A DNA stretch of 64,000 nucleotides. It comes from Ruminococcus sp. (GTDB taxonomy: Bacteria; Bacillota; Clostridia; Oscillospirales; Ruminococcaceae). The stretch spans positions 1 to 64,000 of the forward strand of contig JAFXSC010000021.1 of assembly GCA_017525915.1 (NCBI GenBank), written 5' to 3'. Position numbers and translations under genes: made by a program. Positions 25,471 through 34,554 of the stretch are shown here, one piece after another; position 1 is the first letter of the stretch, and each line of letters starts with the position of its first letter. The notes under the pieces were generated by a model that searched no databases, was not told the origin of the DNA, and was given only the letters and a program-made list of their open reading frames with translations.

Positions 25471-26610
25471 ATGTCAGATAAAAATCAGAAGATCAAAAAA
25501 AGCTCCGGCGGCTGGAAAAAATTCGCCGCTGTTGAGTTTGCAGCTATAATTGCCCTCGGCGGTGCTCTCGGGTGGAGCCTCTATCTGAGGGACAATGACG
25601 AAAACGAAAAGACAGTCCCCGTGAACGCCGGCACTTCCGCCGAATCCGAGCCGGAAGTCCGTACCCGTGCCGTCATCGAGAAGGAGGAGACCTTCTATCA
25701 GCTCAGCGGAAAGAAGATACTCTACAAGGACAGCGCTATCGGCGAGGTCTTCCTTCCTGTTTATGAGGACGTTCCCGCCTGTTCGCTCGATATGGCTTCG
25801 CTCACTACAAGGAACGGCTATTCGTTCTACCGCGAAAACGGCGAAACTTCGTCCATAGCAGGCATCGACGTTTCGGAGTTCCAGGGCGATATCGACTGGG
25901 AAAAAGTAAAGGCTGCCGGCATAGACTTCGTTATCGTCCGCGTGGGCGTAAGGACCTACGGCGGCGGTGACCTCGTCCTCGACAAGAAATATGCAGAGAA
26001 TATCTCCGGCGCACAGGCTGCCGGTCTGCACGTCGGCGCTTACTTCTTCTCGCAGGCTACCAGCACCGACGAGGCTATCGAGGAGGCGGACAAGCTCATC
26101 GACGCGGTCGCGCCCTACGATATCACTTATCCGCTCATCTTCGACTGGGAGATAATCAGCGGCGACAGCGCACGCACGGACACGGTCTCGGTCGATACCC
26201 TCGCGGACTGCTGTATCGCCTTCTGCGAAAGGGTGAAGTCTGCCGGATATACCCCCATGATATACCAGAACAAGTATACATCTATGATGAAGCTCGATGT
26301 CCAGCGCCTGAAGGACTACGATTTCTGGCTTGCCGAGTATAACACCAAGCCTACATATTACTATGACTTCCAGATGTGGCAGTACGCTTCGGACGGCTAT
26401 ATTCCGGGCATCAGCGGTGAGGTCGATATGAATATCTGCTTCCGCGATTACAGCAAGCCCGGTGCTCCGTCAGTCCTCTCCGGTAAAAAGGAGCAGCCGG
26501 CGGAGACTTCCGCTTCGACTACTACCACTGCAACCGCAACTACCACGGTATCGACAACGACCGTCACGACAACTGCTGACAAAAAAACTGAAAATAATGA
26601 TGAGGAGTAA
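25471..26610 (+). CDS. Membrane-anchored GH25 lysozyme
   Basis: A 379-residue protein with one N-terminal membrane anchor (residues about 18-38) and a GH25 (Chalaropsis-type) muramidase domain in about 130-325. Diagnostic strands are visible: 'GIDVSEFQGDIDWEKVK', 'FVIVRVGVRTYG', 'HVGAYFFSQATS', 'PLIFDWEI' with the catalytic D-x-E, and 'FWLAEYNT ... QMWQYAS'. It cleaves the beta-1,4 bond of peptidoglycan outside the cell. The last 45 residues are a Thr/Ser-rich tail ending in charged residues. The start at 25471 follows ATGGAGG. The next gene begins 5 bases after the stop, so the three genes to 27616 form one operon. Confidence 0.9.
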   Translation: MSDKNQKIKKSSGGWKKFAAVEFAAIIALGGALGWSLYLRDNDENEKTVPVNAGTSAESEPEVRTRAVIEKEETFYQLSGKKILYKDSAIGEVFLPVYEDVPACSLDMASLTTRNGYSFYRENGETSSIAGIDVSEFQGDIDWEKVKAAGIDFVIVRVGVRTYGGGDLVLDKKYAENISGAQAAGLHVGAYFFSQATSTDEAIEEADKLIDAVAPYDITYPLIFDWEIISGDSARTDTVSVDTLADCCIAFCERVKSAGYTPMIYQNKYTSMMKLDVQRLKDYDFWLAEYNTKPTYYYDFQMWQYASDGYIPGISGEVDMNICFRDYSKPGAPSVLSGKKEQPAETSASTTTTATATTTVSTTTVTTTADKKTENNDEE

Positions 26611-26615
26611 TACCT

Positions 26616-27272
26616 ATGCCGTTGATTACAGAAACCAAGGACTTCGTATGCAGCGTATGCGGAGCTTCTTCAGAACATACGATAATCACTGAGACCGACC
26701 CTCCGAAGGACGCTCCCGACCTTGACCTCCGTCCTGCCGAGCCACACCGCAGCTATATGAGGTACTGGGTCATGCAGTGTCCCGGCTGCGGCTACTGCAA
26801 CGCTATGCTCGATATGCCTGCGGACATCGACCGCGATTACCTAAGCAGCGAGGAATACCTCTCGTTCGGCGGCATCAGCGGAGTTTCCGGAAAGCCTGCG
26901 GAGATGATAAAAAAAGCCCTTATCTGCCTTAAAGGACACGATTACAGGGAGGCTTTGCAGACCTACGTCTATGCGGCGTGGCTTCTCGATGACGAGAAGC
27001 TGGACGAGCAGGCTGCGGCTTGCAGAAAGGCTGCCGTGCGGATATACGACGAGCATCCGGTAACATTCAGGAAGGACCCGAATTTCAGCGTGCTCATCGC
27101 CGACCTTCTCAGGCGTTCCGGCGAATTTTCGCGTGTTGTCCGTGATTACGAGGGACAGGCTTACCCTTCTCGCGTAATGACTTCGATAGCCTTCTTTGAG
27201 GTAAATCTTGCCGCAAAGGGCGACAGGGACGCTCACCGTGCTGACGAGGTCCCCGGTATCACCGCGATATAA
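26616..27272 (+). CDS. DUF2225-like zinc-ribbon/TPR protein
   Basis: A 218-residue cytoplasmic protein. Two C-x2-C pairs (C12-x2-C15 and C-P-G-C-G-Y-C near residue 55) make a zinc ribbon; the remainder (about 85-200) is helical with a TPR-like repeat ('HDYREALQTYVYAAWLLDDEK', 'ACRKAAVRIYDE'). This matches the DUF2225 arrangement in Firmicutes. Its biochemical role is unknown. It begins 5 bases after the lysozyme stop and its stop overlaps the ATG of the GIY-YIG gene (TAATG). Confidence 0.7.
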   Translation: MPLITETKDFVCSVCGASSEHTIITETDPPKDAPDLDLRPAEPHRSYMRYWVMQCPGCGYCNAMLDMPADIDRDYLSSEEYLSFGGISGVSGKPAEMIKKALICLKGHDYREALQTYVYAAWLLDDEKLDEQAAACRKAAVRIYDEHPVTFRKDPNFSVLIADLLRRSGEFSRVVRDYEGQAYPSRVMTSIAFFEVNLAAKGDRDAHRADEVPGITAI

Positions 27273-27616
27273 TGTACTATGTCTATATTATCCGCTGTAC
27301 CGGCGGACTGCTCTATACCGGGATAACGAACGACGTTGAGCGCCGTATGAGCGAGCATTTCGGACAGACGGAAAAGTGCGCGAAGTATACCCGTTCGCAT
27401 CAGGCAGAGGCGCTCGAAGCGCTGTGGAGCGCTCCGGACAGAAGCCACGCTTCACGTCTCGAATACCGGATAAAACAGCTCCCGAAAGCCAAAAAGCTCC
27501 GGCTCATCGAGGACGATTCCTGCCTTGCCGAATTCTTCGGCACTGCCGCAGCGGATACGTTTTCAAGGCTCAGCCTTCCCGGAAGCTTTCATACGGTTCC
27601 CCGCGCAAAGGTATAA
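27272..27616 (+). CDS. GIY-YIG nuclease family protein (UPF0213-like)
   Basis: A 114-residue protein. 'YYVYIIRCTGGLLYTGIT' and 'DVERRMSEHFG', with 'LEYRIKQLPKAKKLRLI', are the core of the UPF0213/YhbQ GIY-YIG fold. Such small proteins are single-domain structure-selective or DNA-repair-type nucleases. Start overlaps the previous stop, so translation is coupled. The last 25 residues run past the usual family end. It is followed by a strong terminator within repeat A. Confidence 0.85.
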   Translation: MYYVYIIRCTGGLLYTGITNDVERRMSEHFGQTEKCAKYTRSHQAEALEALWSAPDRSHASRLEYRIKQLPKAKKLRLIEDDSCLAEFFGTAAADTFSRLSLPGSFHTVPRAKV

Positions 27617-27723
27617 AAATACCGGAAGTCAAGCAGACTTCCGGTATTTGTTTTTTCATGGAATATACATTTGCGGAAAAATGTACGGGGAAGCCCATTT
27701 TTCAAAAGGTGTTTCCTCAATAG
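27611..27723 (+). repeat. Interspersed hairpin repeat A, copy 2, serving as terminator
   Basis: AATACCGGAAGTC-AAGCA-GACTTCCGGTATT (27618-27648) followed by TGTTTTTT terminates the GIY-YIG operon. The stretch through GGTGTTTCCTCAATAG (to 27723) matches 7206-7346. It shows how this repeat supplies a terminator at an operon end. Confidence 0.7.
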
Positions 27724-27775
27724 TTTGCAGAAATACTTCCATATTAGCATCACGCATAAATACGGCTGTTATATC

Positions 27776-30121
27776 TTACTTGATGAGCCAGATGTTCTCG
27801 GCGTAGTCGGCGATTGTGCGGTCGGAGCTGAATTTTCCGGCATTGCACATATTGAGCCACTGCTTCCTTGCGAACGCGAGGCGGTTTTCCGCGTAGTCAC
27901 GGCAGCAGCGGAGCTTTGTCTCAACATAGCTCTCGATATCGCCGAGGAGGTAGTAATTATCCGGCTTGTGCCAGCTTGCGCCGTCGAGCAGGGACATATA
28001 CAGCTCGCGGAAATCTCCGCTGCCGCCGTCGGAGACAGTGCCGTCGATGAGCGAGGAAACGACCTTCTTGATGCGCTTGTTTCCGGCAAAAACCGCACGG
28101 CTGTCGTACTCGGGCATGATGTTTTCGAGCTCCTCGACCTTTGCGCCGAAGATGTAGTTGTTATCCTCTCCGGCTTCCTGAACTATCTCGATGTTTGCAC
28201 CGTCGTAGGTGCCGAGGGTGACAGCGCCGTTGAGCATGAGCTTCATATTTCCGGTACCGCTCGCCTCAGTGCCGGCAGTCGATATCTGCTCGGAAACATC
28301 AGCCGCAGCGACGAGCTTTTCCGCGTATGAAACGTTGTAATTCTGGACGAAAACGACCTTGATGAGGTCCTTCGTGTCGGGGTCGGAGGAGACAAGTCTG
28401 CCGATCTCATTGATATATTTGATTATTGCCTTCGCACGGCGGTAGCCGGGAGCGGATTTTGCGCCGAAAATGAAGGCAGTTGGCGTAAAATCGGTAATTG
28501 TACCGTCCTTGATGCCGTAGTATATCCACAGTATCGAGAAGGCGTTGAGAAGCTGGCGCTTGTACTCGTGGAGACGCTTTATCTGTATGTCGAACACCGA
28601 CTTCGGGTCGATAGTGACGTCCTCGCGCTCGCTGATGAAGTCTGCGAGCTGCTGCTTCTTGGACTGCTTGATGTCGATGAAACGGCGGAGTACAGCCTCA
28701 TCGTCGGCGTACTTCGCAAGCTCTTTCAGCTTGTCAAGGTCAGTGACCCAGTCGCTGCTGCCAAGAAGCTCGGTGATAAGTCCGGAAAGCTCCATGTTGC
28801 ACAGTGCGAGCCAGCGGCGCTGAGTGATGCCGTTCGTTTCGTTGCGGAAGCGCTCTGGGCAGACGCTGAACCAGTCCGCGAGGACGGTGTCTTTGAGTAT
28901 CTGCGTGTGTATCTCCGCAACGCCGTTGATGTGGCTGGAGGCATAGCACGCCATGTCCGCCATATGGATAAGCTCGCCCTTGATTATCTTCATACGGTCG
29001 ATCTTGTCTTTCTGTGCACCGGCGGCGTACAGTTCTGCGATAAGCTCCTCGTTTATCTGAATGATTATCTCATAGATGCGCGGGAGGACTTCCTGCACCA
29101 GACCGATCCACCACTTCTCCAGAGCCTCCTGCATAACGGTATGGTTGGTGTAGTTGAACACCTTCTTGGCTGTGGCAAGGGCTTTATCGAACGTCCAGCC
29201 CTCAATGTCAACGAGCTGACGGATAAGCTCCGGGATAGAAATTACCGGGTGGGTGTCGTTGAGCTGGATAGAAATATAGTCGGCAAGGTTATCGAGGGTA
29301 CCGTAGCGAGCCTTGTGCTTGCGGAGAATGTCCGTAAGTGACGCACAGCTGAAGAAATACTGCTGCTTCAGACGGAGCTTCTTGCCCTCGTTGGTATCGT
29401 CGTTGGGGTAGAGCACGCGCGAGATGTCCTCCGCGAAGATCTTCTCCTTCGAGGCTTCGAGGTAGTCCTGCTTGTTGAAGGTGTCAAAGTCGAACTCTTT
29501 CACCGGCTCAGCCTGCCAGAGACGGAGAGTGCCGACATTCTGCGTACCATAGGCAAAAACCGGCATATCGTAGGGGACAGCCTTCACGGTCTGACCGTTG
29601 AAGTTTATGAGGACCGTATCATCGTCGCAGCGCTTCGACCACGGGTCGCCGTAGCGTGTCCAGTCGTCGATATCCTCTTTCTGGAAGCCGTCAACGATGG
29701 ACTGTTTGAAAAGGCCGTACTTGTAGCGGATACCGTAGCCGTCGAGGGGAAGGCTGAGAGTAGCCGCACTTTCGAGGAAGCAGGCGGCAAGACGTCCGAG
29801 ACCGCCGTTTCCGAGGGCAGCGTCCTCGATCTCTTCGAGGTCGGCGAGGTTCAGTCCGAGCTCCGAGAAAACGTCCTGAACGTCCTTGTAGATGCCGAGC
29901 ACGAGGAGGTTGTTGAACACGGCGCGTCCCACGAGGAATTCCATTGAAAGATAGGCGGCACGGCGCTTGGCAAGGTGCTCCTGACGGGCAGTGTTCCAGC
30001 GGTCGGCGAACATTTCCATGACGGTATCGCCGAGGGCATTGTGGAGCTGCTGCGGTGTCGCGGACTTGATGTTGCGGGGCAGTCTGCCTGTGAATTTCTC
30101 CATAAATACATTTTTATCCAT
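27776..30121 (-). CDS. glgP: Glycogen/starch/alpha-glucan phosphorylase
   Basis: A 781-residue GT35 phosphorylase that releases glucose 1-phosphate from alpha-1,4-glucans using PLP. Family segments are clear: 'YLSMEFLVGRAVFNNL' near 50, 'GNGGLGRLAACFLES', 'YGIRYKYGLF', and near residue 650 'GTEASGTGNMKLMLNGAVTLGT', the phosphate/PLP loop. The lysine site follows the family order. It lies 170 bases downstream of malQ on the same strand, separated by repeat C. Both genes serve storage or dietary alpha-glucan degradation in the cytoplasm. Confidence 0.96.
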   Translation of the reverse strand: MDKNVFMEKFTGRLPRNIKSATPQQLHNALGDTVMEMFADRWNTARQEHLAKRRAAYLSMEFLVGRAVFNNLLVLGIYKDVQDVFSELGLNLADLEEIEDAALGNGGLGRLAACFLESAATLSLPLDGYGIRYKYGLFKQSIVDGFQKEDIDDWTRYGDPWSKRCDDDTVLINFNGQTVKAVPYDMPVFAYGTQNVGTLRLWQAEPVKEFDFDTFNKQDYLEASKEKIFAEDISRVLYPNDDTNEGKKLRLKQQYFFSCASLTDILRKHKARYGTLDNLADYISIQLNDTHPVISIPELIRQLVDIEGWTFDKALATAKKVFNYTNHTVMQEALEKWWIGLVQEVLPRIYEIIIQINEELIAELYAAGAQKDKIDRMKIIKGELIHMADMACYASSHINGVAEIHTQILKDTVLADWFSVCPERFRNETNGITQRRWLALCNMELSGLITELLGSSDWVTDLDKLKELAKYADDEAVLRRFIDIKQSKKQQLADFISEREDVTIDPKSVFDIQIKRLHEYKRQLLNAFSILWIYYGIKDGTITDFTPTAFIFGAKSAPGYRRAKAIIKYINEIGRLVSSDPDTKDLIKVVFVQNYNVSYAEKLVAAADVSEQISTAGTEASGTGNMKLMLNGAVTLGTYDGANIEIVQEAGEDNNYIFGAKVEELENIMPEYDSRAVFAGNKRIKKVVSSLIDGTVSDGGSGDFRELYMSLLDGASWHKPDNYYLLGDIESYVETKLRCCRDYAENRLAFARKQWLNMCNAGKFSSDRTIADYAENIWLIK

Positions 30122-30143
30122 TTTTCAAACTCCAATCCTGATT

Positions 30144-30285
30144 TGTAGGGGACGGTCTCACCTGTCGGTTCGGTCGGTGTTTCTGCTTCGCAGAGGTGTC
30201 CACCGGACACCCACACCGTCCTCGACGTCCCATGAATTTTATCTCCGCCTAACGGTGAGGACTGTCGGGGACGCCAGCCCCTACA
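30144..30285. repeat. Inverted-repeat-bounded intergenic element (repeat C)
   Basis: TGTAGGGG (30144-30151) and CCCCTACA (30278-30285) bound a 142-base stretch containing internal complementarity such as GGTGTCC/GGACACC. It looks like a small non-coding mobile element or MITE lying between malQ and glgP. A degenerate TGTAGGGGCG tract also occurs at 22080. Confidence 0.45.
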
Positions 30286-30292
30286 GTCATAA

Positions 30293-31765
30293 TCACCTGT
30301 TATAAAGCTTGTTCAGCTTGTGAATCTTCTTTGCAAGCTCCGGCGTGAAATCGCTCTCCTTCGTGCGGAACTGCCAGTTCGTGCCGAGGGTCGAGGGCGT
30401 ATTCATCCTGCCCTCCTTGGGACTGTCGAGGAAGTCCTGTATCTGGGCGCAGGCTACCTCCGCAACGCTGCCCCATGCCGCACGGACAACTGCCTCCGGT
30501 ATTTCGCCCTTCTTGCGGACACAGAGGTACTTCTTGGCGAATTTCAGCGATTTCTTGTCAAGCGTCTCCACCCAGCCGTTGAGGGTCTCGTTATCGTGAG
30601 TACCGGTGTAGGCGAAGCAGTTCGTGGTCGTGAAATTGTGGGGGAGGTATTCGTTTGCCCCGTCCGAGAAGCCGAACTGGAGCACTTTCATGCCGGGATA
30701 TCCGCATTTTGCGAGCATCTTGTGTACTTCCGGCGTGAGGAAGCCGAGGTCCTCCGCGATGATATTCAGCCTGCCGAGCTTTTCCTCAGCGAGCTTGAAA
30801 AGCTCATGGTCGGGTCCCTTCTTCCACTCTCCCACGGTCGCGTCCTCGCTGCCGTAGGGGATAGTGTAGTAGCTCTCGAAGCCGCGGAAGTGGTCTATGC
30901 GGACGATATCGTAAAGCTTGGTCGCGGACTTTATGCGGTCTATCCACCACTTGTAGCCGGTCTTTTTGTGGTATTCCCAGTCGTAGAGGGGATTGCCCCA
31001 GAGCTGACCGGTCGGGGAGAAGTCATCGGGCGGACAGCCTGCAACGCATACCGGGCGGCGCTTTCTGTCGAACCAGAAAAGCTTGTGGTCAGCCCACGCC
31101 TCAACGCTGTCGAGGGCGCAGTATATCGGGATATCGCCGATTATCTCGATGCCGCTGCCGTTGGCGTATTTCTTCAGTTCTCTCCATTGCCTTGCGAACT
31201 CGAACTGTATGAACTTATAGAAGCCGATGTCCTTCTTGAGCTGCTTTTTAGCTTCGGCGACCGCCTTGGGCTTGTGGAGGGAGATGTCGCCTTCCCATTC
31301 ATACCATGCCTTGCCGCCGTTCTGGGCTTTCAGCGCCATAAACAGGGCATATTCGTCGAGCCAGTGCTTGTTCTCGTCGCAGAAAAGCTTGTAATCCGGG
31401 AATTTTGCTGGCTTGAACCTTGTATATGCAAGGCGGAGCACCTCGAAGCAGTTCTTGTAGATAAGGCTGTAATCGACCTTGTCCGGTTCGCTCTCCCATG
31501 TGTAGGAGGCGAACTCGTGGTGTTCGAGAAGTCCTTCCGCTTCGAGTATCTCGAAGTCGATGAAGTAGGGATTTCCGGCGTTCACCGAGAACGACTGGTA
31601 TGGCGAATCACCGTAGCTCGTGGGTGAGAGCGGCAATATCTGCCAGCACTTCACTCCCGCGCTTTTCAGGAAATCAACGAAAGCAAAGGCGTGTCTGCCC
31701 ATTTTGCCTATGCCGTACTCCGAGGGCAGGCTTGAAATATGAATAAGTATGCAGCTTTTCCGCAT
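30293..31765 (-). CDS. malQ: 4-alpha-glucanotransferase (amylomaltase)
   Basis: A 490-residue GH77 enzyme. 'GVKCWQILPLSPTSYGDSPYQSFSVNAGNPYFID' type opening, 'IIGDIPIYCALDS', nucleophile region 'VRIDHFRGFESYY', acid/base region 'IIAEDLGFLTPEV', and 'TGTHDNETLNGW' are all present. It disproportionates malto-oligosaccharides and feeds glgP, which lies next on the same strand. The standard MalQ length is near 500, so it is complete. A divergent small membrane protein gene lies upstream. Confidence 0.97.
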   Translation of the reverse strand: MRKSCILIHISSLPSEYGIGKMGRHAFAFVDFLKSAGVKCWQILPLSPTSYGDSPYQSFSVNAGNPYFIDFEILEAEGLLEHHEFASYTWESEPDKVDYSLIYKNCFEVLRLAYTRFKPAKFPDYKLFCDENKHWLDEYALFMALKAQNGGKAWYEWEGDISLHKPKAVAEAKKQLKKDIGFYKFIQFEFARQWRELKKYANGSGIEIIGDIPIYCALDSVEAWADHKLFWFDRKRRPVCVAGCPPDDFSPTGQLWGNPLYDWEYHKKTGYKWWIDRIKSATKLYDIVRIDHFRGFESYYTIPYGSEDATVGEWKKGPDHELFKLAEEKLGRLNIIAEDLGFLTPEVHKMLAKCGYPGMKVLQFGFSDGANEYLPHNFTTTNCFAYTGTHDNETLNGWVETLDKKSLKFAKKYLCVRKKGEIPEAVVRAAWGSVAEVACAQIQDFLDSPKEGRMNTPSTLGTNWQFRTKESDFTPELAKKIHKLNKLYNR

Positions 31766-31844
31766 TTGACATAACTCCTTTGACCGTATATATCAGCCCT
31801 TCCGGTAAATAATATCAAATATGAAGCTTACAGGGGGCGGTGAT

Positions 31845-32231
31845 ATGAGGTATTCACAGTATATTTTTTCGTTTTTTATGGGATTTTTTCTTTACAGCCT
31901 TGTTGAGATAGTCGGCAGGGGATATACCCACTGGACTATGGCGCTGACCGGCGGCATGATATTATCGCTGCTCTACGCGGTGAACACTCGCAGTTCGGTA
32001 ACTCTGCTGCGGAGCTGCATGGCAGGCTCGCTGATAATAACAGGCATCGAGCTCGTTGTAGGGCTGTTTGATAATATTATTATGCACTGGCAGGTGTGGG
32101 ATTACTCAGATATGCCGCTTAATCTTTTCGGGCAGATATGCCTGCCGTTCTCGTGCTTCTGGTTCGTGCTGTGCATACCTGCGAGGTATGTATGCCGCGT
32201 GATACGCAGGAGGTTTGAGGATTCACGTTAA
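31845..32231 (+). CDS. Small polytopic membrane protein (putative ABC_trans_CmpB type)
   Basis: A 128-residue protein with four hydrophobic helices (residues about 4-22, 30-48, 55-75 and 92-115). 'FLYSLVEIVGRGYTHWTMALTGG' and 'GIELVVGLFDNIIMHWQVWDYSDMP' match the COG4905 family, called putative ABC transporter permease though no ATPase is nearby. The ATG at 31845 follows GGGGGCGGTG. Function is not known. Confidence 0.7.
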   Translation: MRYSQYIFSFFMGFFLYSLVEIVGRGYTHWTMALTGGMILSLLYAVNTRSSVTLLRSCMAGSLIITGIELVVGLFDNIIMHWQVWDYSDMPLNLFGQICLPFSCFWFVLCIPARYVCRVIRRRFEDSR

Positions 32232-32238
32232 AAAACAA

Positions 32239-32262
32239 GCTGTTCCGAGATCTCGGAACAGC
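32239..32262. terminator. Palindromic terminator between convergent genes
   Basis: GCTGTTCCGAGATCTCGGAACAGC minus its outer bases is a perfect palindrome (32239-32262). The A-run on its left gives TTGTTTTTT for leftward transcripts, so it mainly ends the zinc-ribbon gene. Confidence 0.8.
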
Positions 32263-32270
32263 CGTTATGA

Positions 32271-32705
32271 TCAATAATTCTGGTTTGAATCTGCGTTGAA
32301 GAAATTATTGCTGCTCTCAGTGTAGTAATCGTTAGGCTCGAGAGATAAGAAGTCCTCGTCCTCGATATCAGGAAGTCTTGCGCCGCAGCGTCCGCAGAAC
32401 TGGAAACGCTCGTTTACCTCAGCATCACACTTCGGGCAGATCTTATAGCCTCTGATACCGTTGAGCTCATATCTCATCTTCTTGATCCTTCTGCGTCTCT
32501 GGTCGATATCATCGCACAGAGTCTTGAGCTCAGAGGTCTCGCCGTCGGGATTCTTGTAATACTTCTTGCCGATATCGGTGAAGATCTCGACGATTCTTTC
32601 CTCTTCGTATAATATTTTCCTCTTCAGATTATTAGCTTCTGAAAGATTTTTTGCCTTATCGGAGGCGCCTTTGCTCACACTTCCGAGAGCGTCGAGAAGA
32701 CCCAT
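32271..32705 (-). CDS. Zinc-ribbon protein with coiled coil
   Basis: A 144-residue cytoplasmic protein. Residues 15-85 form a charged coiled coil; 'ICPKCDAEVNERFQFCGRCGARLP' (about 89-112) is a C-x2-C ... C-x2-C zinc ribbon of the double-zinc-ribbon type. The tail is acidic and Asn-rich. Function unknown; such proteins are frequent in Ruminococcus-like genomes. AGGAGTGATG lies before its ATG. Confidence 0.7.
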   Translation of the reverse strand: MGLLDALGSVSKGASDKAKNLSEANNLKRKILYEEERIVEIFTDIGKKYYKNPDGETSELKTLCDDIDQRRRRIKKMRYELNGIRGYKICPKCDAEVNERFQFCGRCGARLPDIEDEDFLSLEPNDYYTESSNNFFNADSNQNY

Positions 32706-32830
32706 TATACATCACTCCTGTCGGGAAATTTTCTCGTTTATTGCTGTAAATATATTATACACCAAATCTTGCGAATTTGTCAAGCGTTTTCAAAACAAAT
32801 TTAATTACGCATAACTTTTTTGTGTATTAT

Positions 32831-33265
32831 TTACATTTCAGCAATGTCATTTTCGGTAAGCTGTATAATGCCGTTTCTGGTGAGGACTTCCGCTGCGTGA
32901 GCGTTGTCGTCAACGCGGATAACGAAGGATACGGCGTTATCGGAGGTGCCGAGGAAAGAGTACATATACTCTACGTTTACATTGTCCTGACCGAGAGCGT
33001 CAAGGACACGGCTGAGCTGTCCGGGAGAATCCGGTATCGAGATAGCTACTACTTCCGTAACGTTTACCGCATATGAAGCTGCTCTGAGGATATCAACGGT
33101 CTTTTCCGTGTCGTTTGCAATGAGTCTGATTATGCCGAAATCTGCCGTATCAGCGAGGCTGAGAGCGCGGAGATTGATGCCGCTCTCCTTGATAAGGCGC
33201 ATCGCGCCCGCCGACTGACCGGGCTTGTTGTCCACGAATACTGAGATCTGTTTTACATTTGCCAT
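32831..33265 (-). CDS. Tandem ACT-domain protein
   Basis: A 144-residue protein of two ACT domains: 'KQISVFVDNKPGQSAGAMRLIKESGINLRALSLADTADFGIIRLIAND' (residues 4-52) and 'VVAISIPDSPGQLSRVLDALGQDNVNVEYMYSFLG' (about 72-107). ACT pairs bind amino acids and usually regulate amino-acid enzymes. No catalytic domain is present. In many Clostridia this protein follows phenylacetate-CoA ligase and indolepyruvate oxidoreductase genes; here paaK lies 2.8 kb upstream on the same strand, so a role in sensing aromatic amino acids is plausible. Confidence 0.88.
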   Translation of the reverse strand: MANVKQISVFVDNKPGQSAGAMRLIKESGINLRALSLADTADFGIIRLIANDTEKTVDILRAASYAVNVTEVVAISIPDSPGQLSRVLDALGQDNVNVEYMYSFLGTSDNAVSFVIRVDDNAHAAEVLTRNGIIQLTENDIAEM

Positions 33266-33287
33266 AGTAATTTCCTCCTTGGCTTAT

Positions 33288-34541
33288 TCATGTTATAAAT
33301 TTCAATAGTACAGGATATGTCACTTCGCCGCTGTCTGTTATATAGAGCAGCAGGATATTTGCATCGGACATATATTTTTCTTTCGCTTGGCTGTCGTTGT
33401 TCTTTGAGGTCTCATCAATGCCCATTACGACAAGACCGGGATAGGTCTTGCTTTCCGCGTAATAGCCGTTGTTGAGGAGGGTTCCTGCGGAGGACTTCCA
33501 CTCCCATTTTCCGCCGCTGAACGTTATCTCGGTGGAGGTGTCGCCGCTGTCCTCGGGGAGACCGTAGGCTGTTTTTATGTTGGAGATATAAATGCTGCTG
33601 AGCAGCTCGTCCTTCTCCTCCTGAGTCTTCTTTTTGTTATAGCTGGAGTTCGGGTCTTCCTTCTGTACCTTTATCTGGTCGTAGCTTACCGAGAAATCGC
33701 TTCCCGGAGTGTACGAGCCGTTCAGCTCTGTTCCGTAGGTCTTGTGATAGAGGACATCGCCGGAGGCATAGAGCTCTGCCGGCGGGAGATTGGTGCCGGC
33801 ACTGGCATAGAGAAAAGGCATATAATCATATTGGATAAGCTTGTCGAAGGTGCATATCCTCGGAACGAGACGGGTATAGTAAAGTCCTTCTGCATTGAGC
33901 TCATTGAGATTGTTAATGACAGCGTTGAACTTTTTCTTCTTGGATTCATCTTCCGGCTCCGGGTCGTTGATGCTAAAGCTGTCAGAACTGCTGCCGTCAC
34001 TGGTGACAGCATCGTAGTTCTCATAGTCGAACCAAAGTCTGCCGTTCTGCTCATATACCTTTCCGGAATAGAAAATCGAGTACTTACCGTTATTTTTTCC
34101 CATGCTGAACTCTCCGTCATTGAAGCTCAGGCTGTAAGGATTGTAGGTCCTGCTGTCGCCCTTCAGCAGGGAGGAATTGTTCTGTTCAAGTCCCTTGCGG
34201 ATAGATTCATCGGCATCTCCGGTGTACCATTCGGAGATTTTCATTGTGTCTGTCGGGCTGAGATAAAGTCCGCTGAGCGCTGAAAGCTCGGAGGGCTTTC
34301 CCGTGACTGCCGGTGCCGTGAGGACTTCCTGCGGCGCGGTGGTGGGCTTTTCCGCCGTCGCAGGAGCAGTAGTTGTTTCGGGCTCTGTGCCGGTCTCGGG
34401 CTCGGTCAGAGCCTCAGTGCCGGCAGTTGTGTTCGCGGATGCCGCCGGAGTGCTGTCGCTTCCGCCGCTGCTACCGCATGATGTGCAGCAGGCAAGTATA
34501 GAGAATGCCGCCGCTGCCGCTGAAATACGTCTGAAATTCAT
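33288..34541 (-). CDS. Lipoprotein of unknown function, paralogue 1
   Basis: A 417-residue lipoprotein with lipobox C-T-S-C and a long Thr/Glu/Pro/Ala-rich linker (residues about 25-85), then a beta-rich domain with 'GLYLSPTDTMKISEWYTG', 'SLSFNDGEFSMGKNNGKYSIFYSGKVY', 'GTELNGSYTPGSDFSVSYDQIKV' and 'ISFSGGKWEWKSSAGTLLNNGYYAES'. The same motifs occur in the upstream neighbour, so the two are paralogues. The start at 34541 is chosen because AAGGTG is 11-12 bases away; two earlier ATGs are too close. It overlaps nothing but lies 13 bases after the neighbour's stop. It is probably exposed at the cell surface; no partner is known. Confidence 0.7.
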   Translation of the reverse strand: MNFRRISAAAAAFSILACCTSCGSSGGSDSTPAASANTTAGTEALTEPETGTEPETTTAPATAEKPTTAPQEVLTAPAVTGKPSELSALSGLYLSPTDTMKISEWYTGDADESIRKGLEQNNSSLLKGDSRTYNPYSLSFNDGEFSMGKNNGKYSIFYSGKVYEQNGRLWFDYENYDAVTSDGSSSDSFSINDPEPEDESKKKKFNAVINNLNELNAEGLYYTRLVPRICTFDKLIQYDYMPFLYASAGTNLPPAELYASGDVLYHKTYGTELNGSYTPGSDFSVSYDQIKVQKEDPNSSYNKKKTQEEKDELLSSIYISNIKTAYGLPEDSGDTSTEITFSGGKWEWKSSAGTLLNNGYYAESKTYPGLVVMGIDETSKNNDSQAKEKYMSDANILLLYITDSGEVTYPVLLKFIT

Positions 34542-34554
34542 ATGTTTCATCACC

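Noticed and set aside
30320-31627. A 435-codon open frame on plus, antisense to malQ
   Set aside because: It is a codon-bias shadow of malQ, which has all GH77 motifs.
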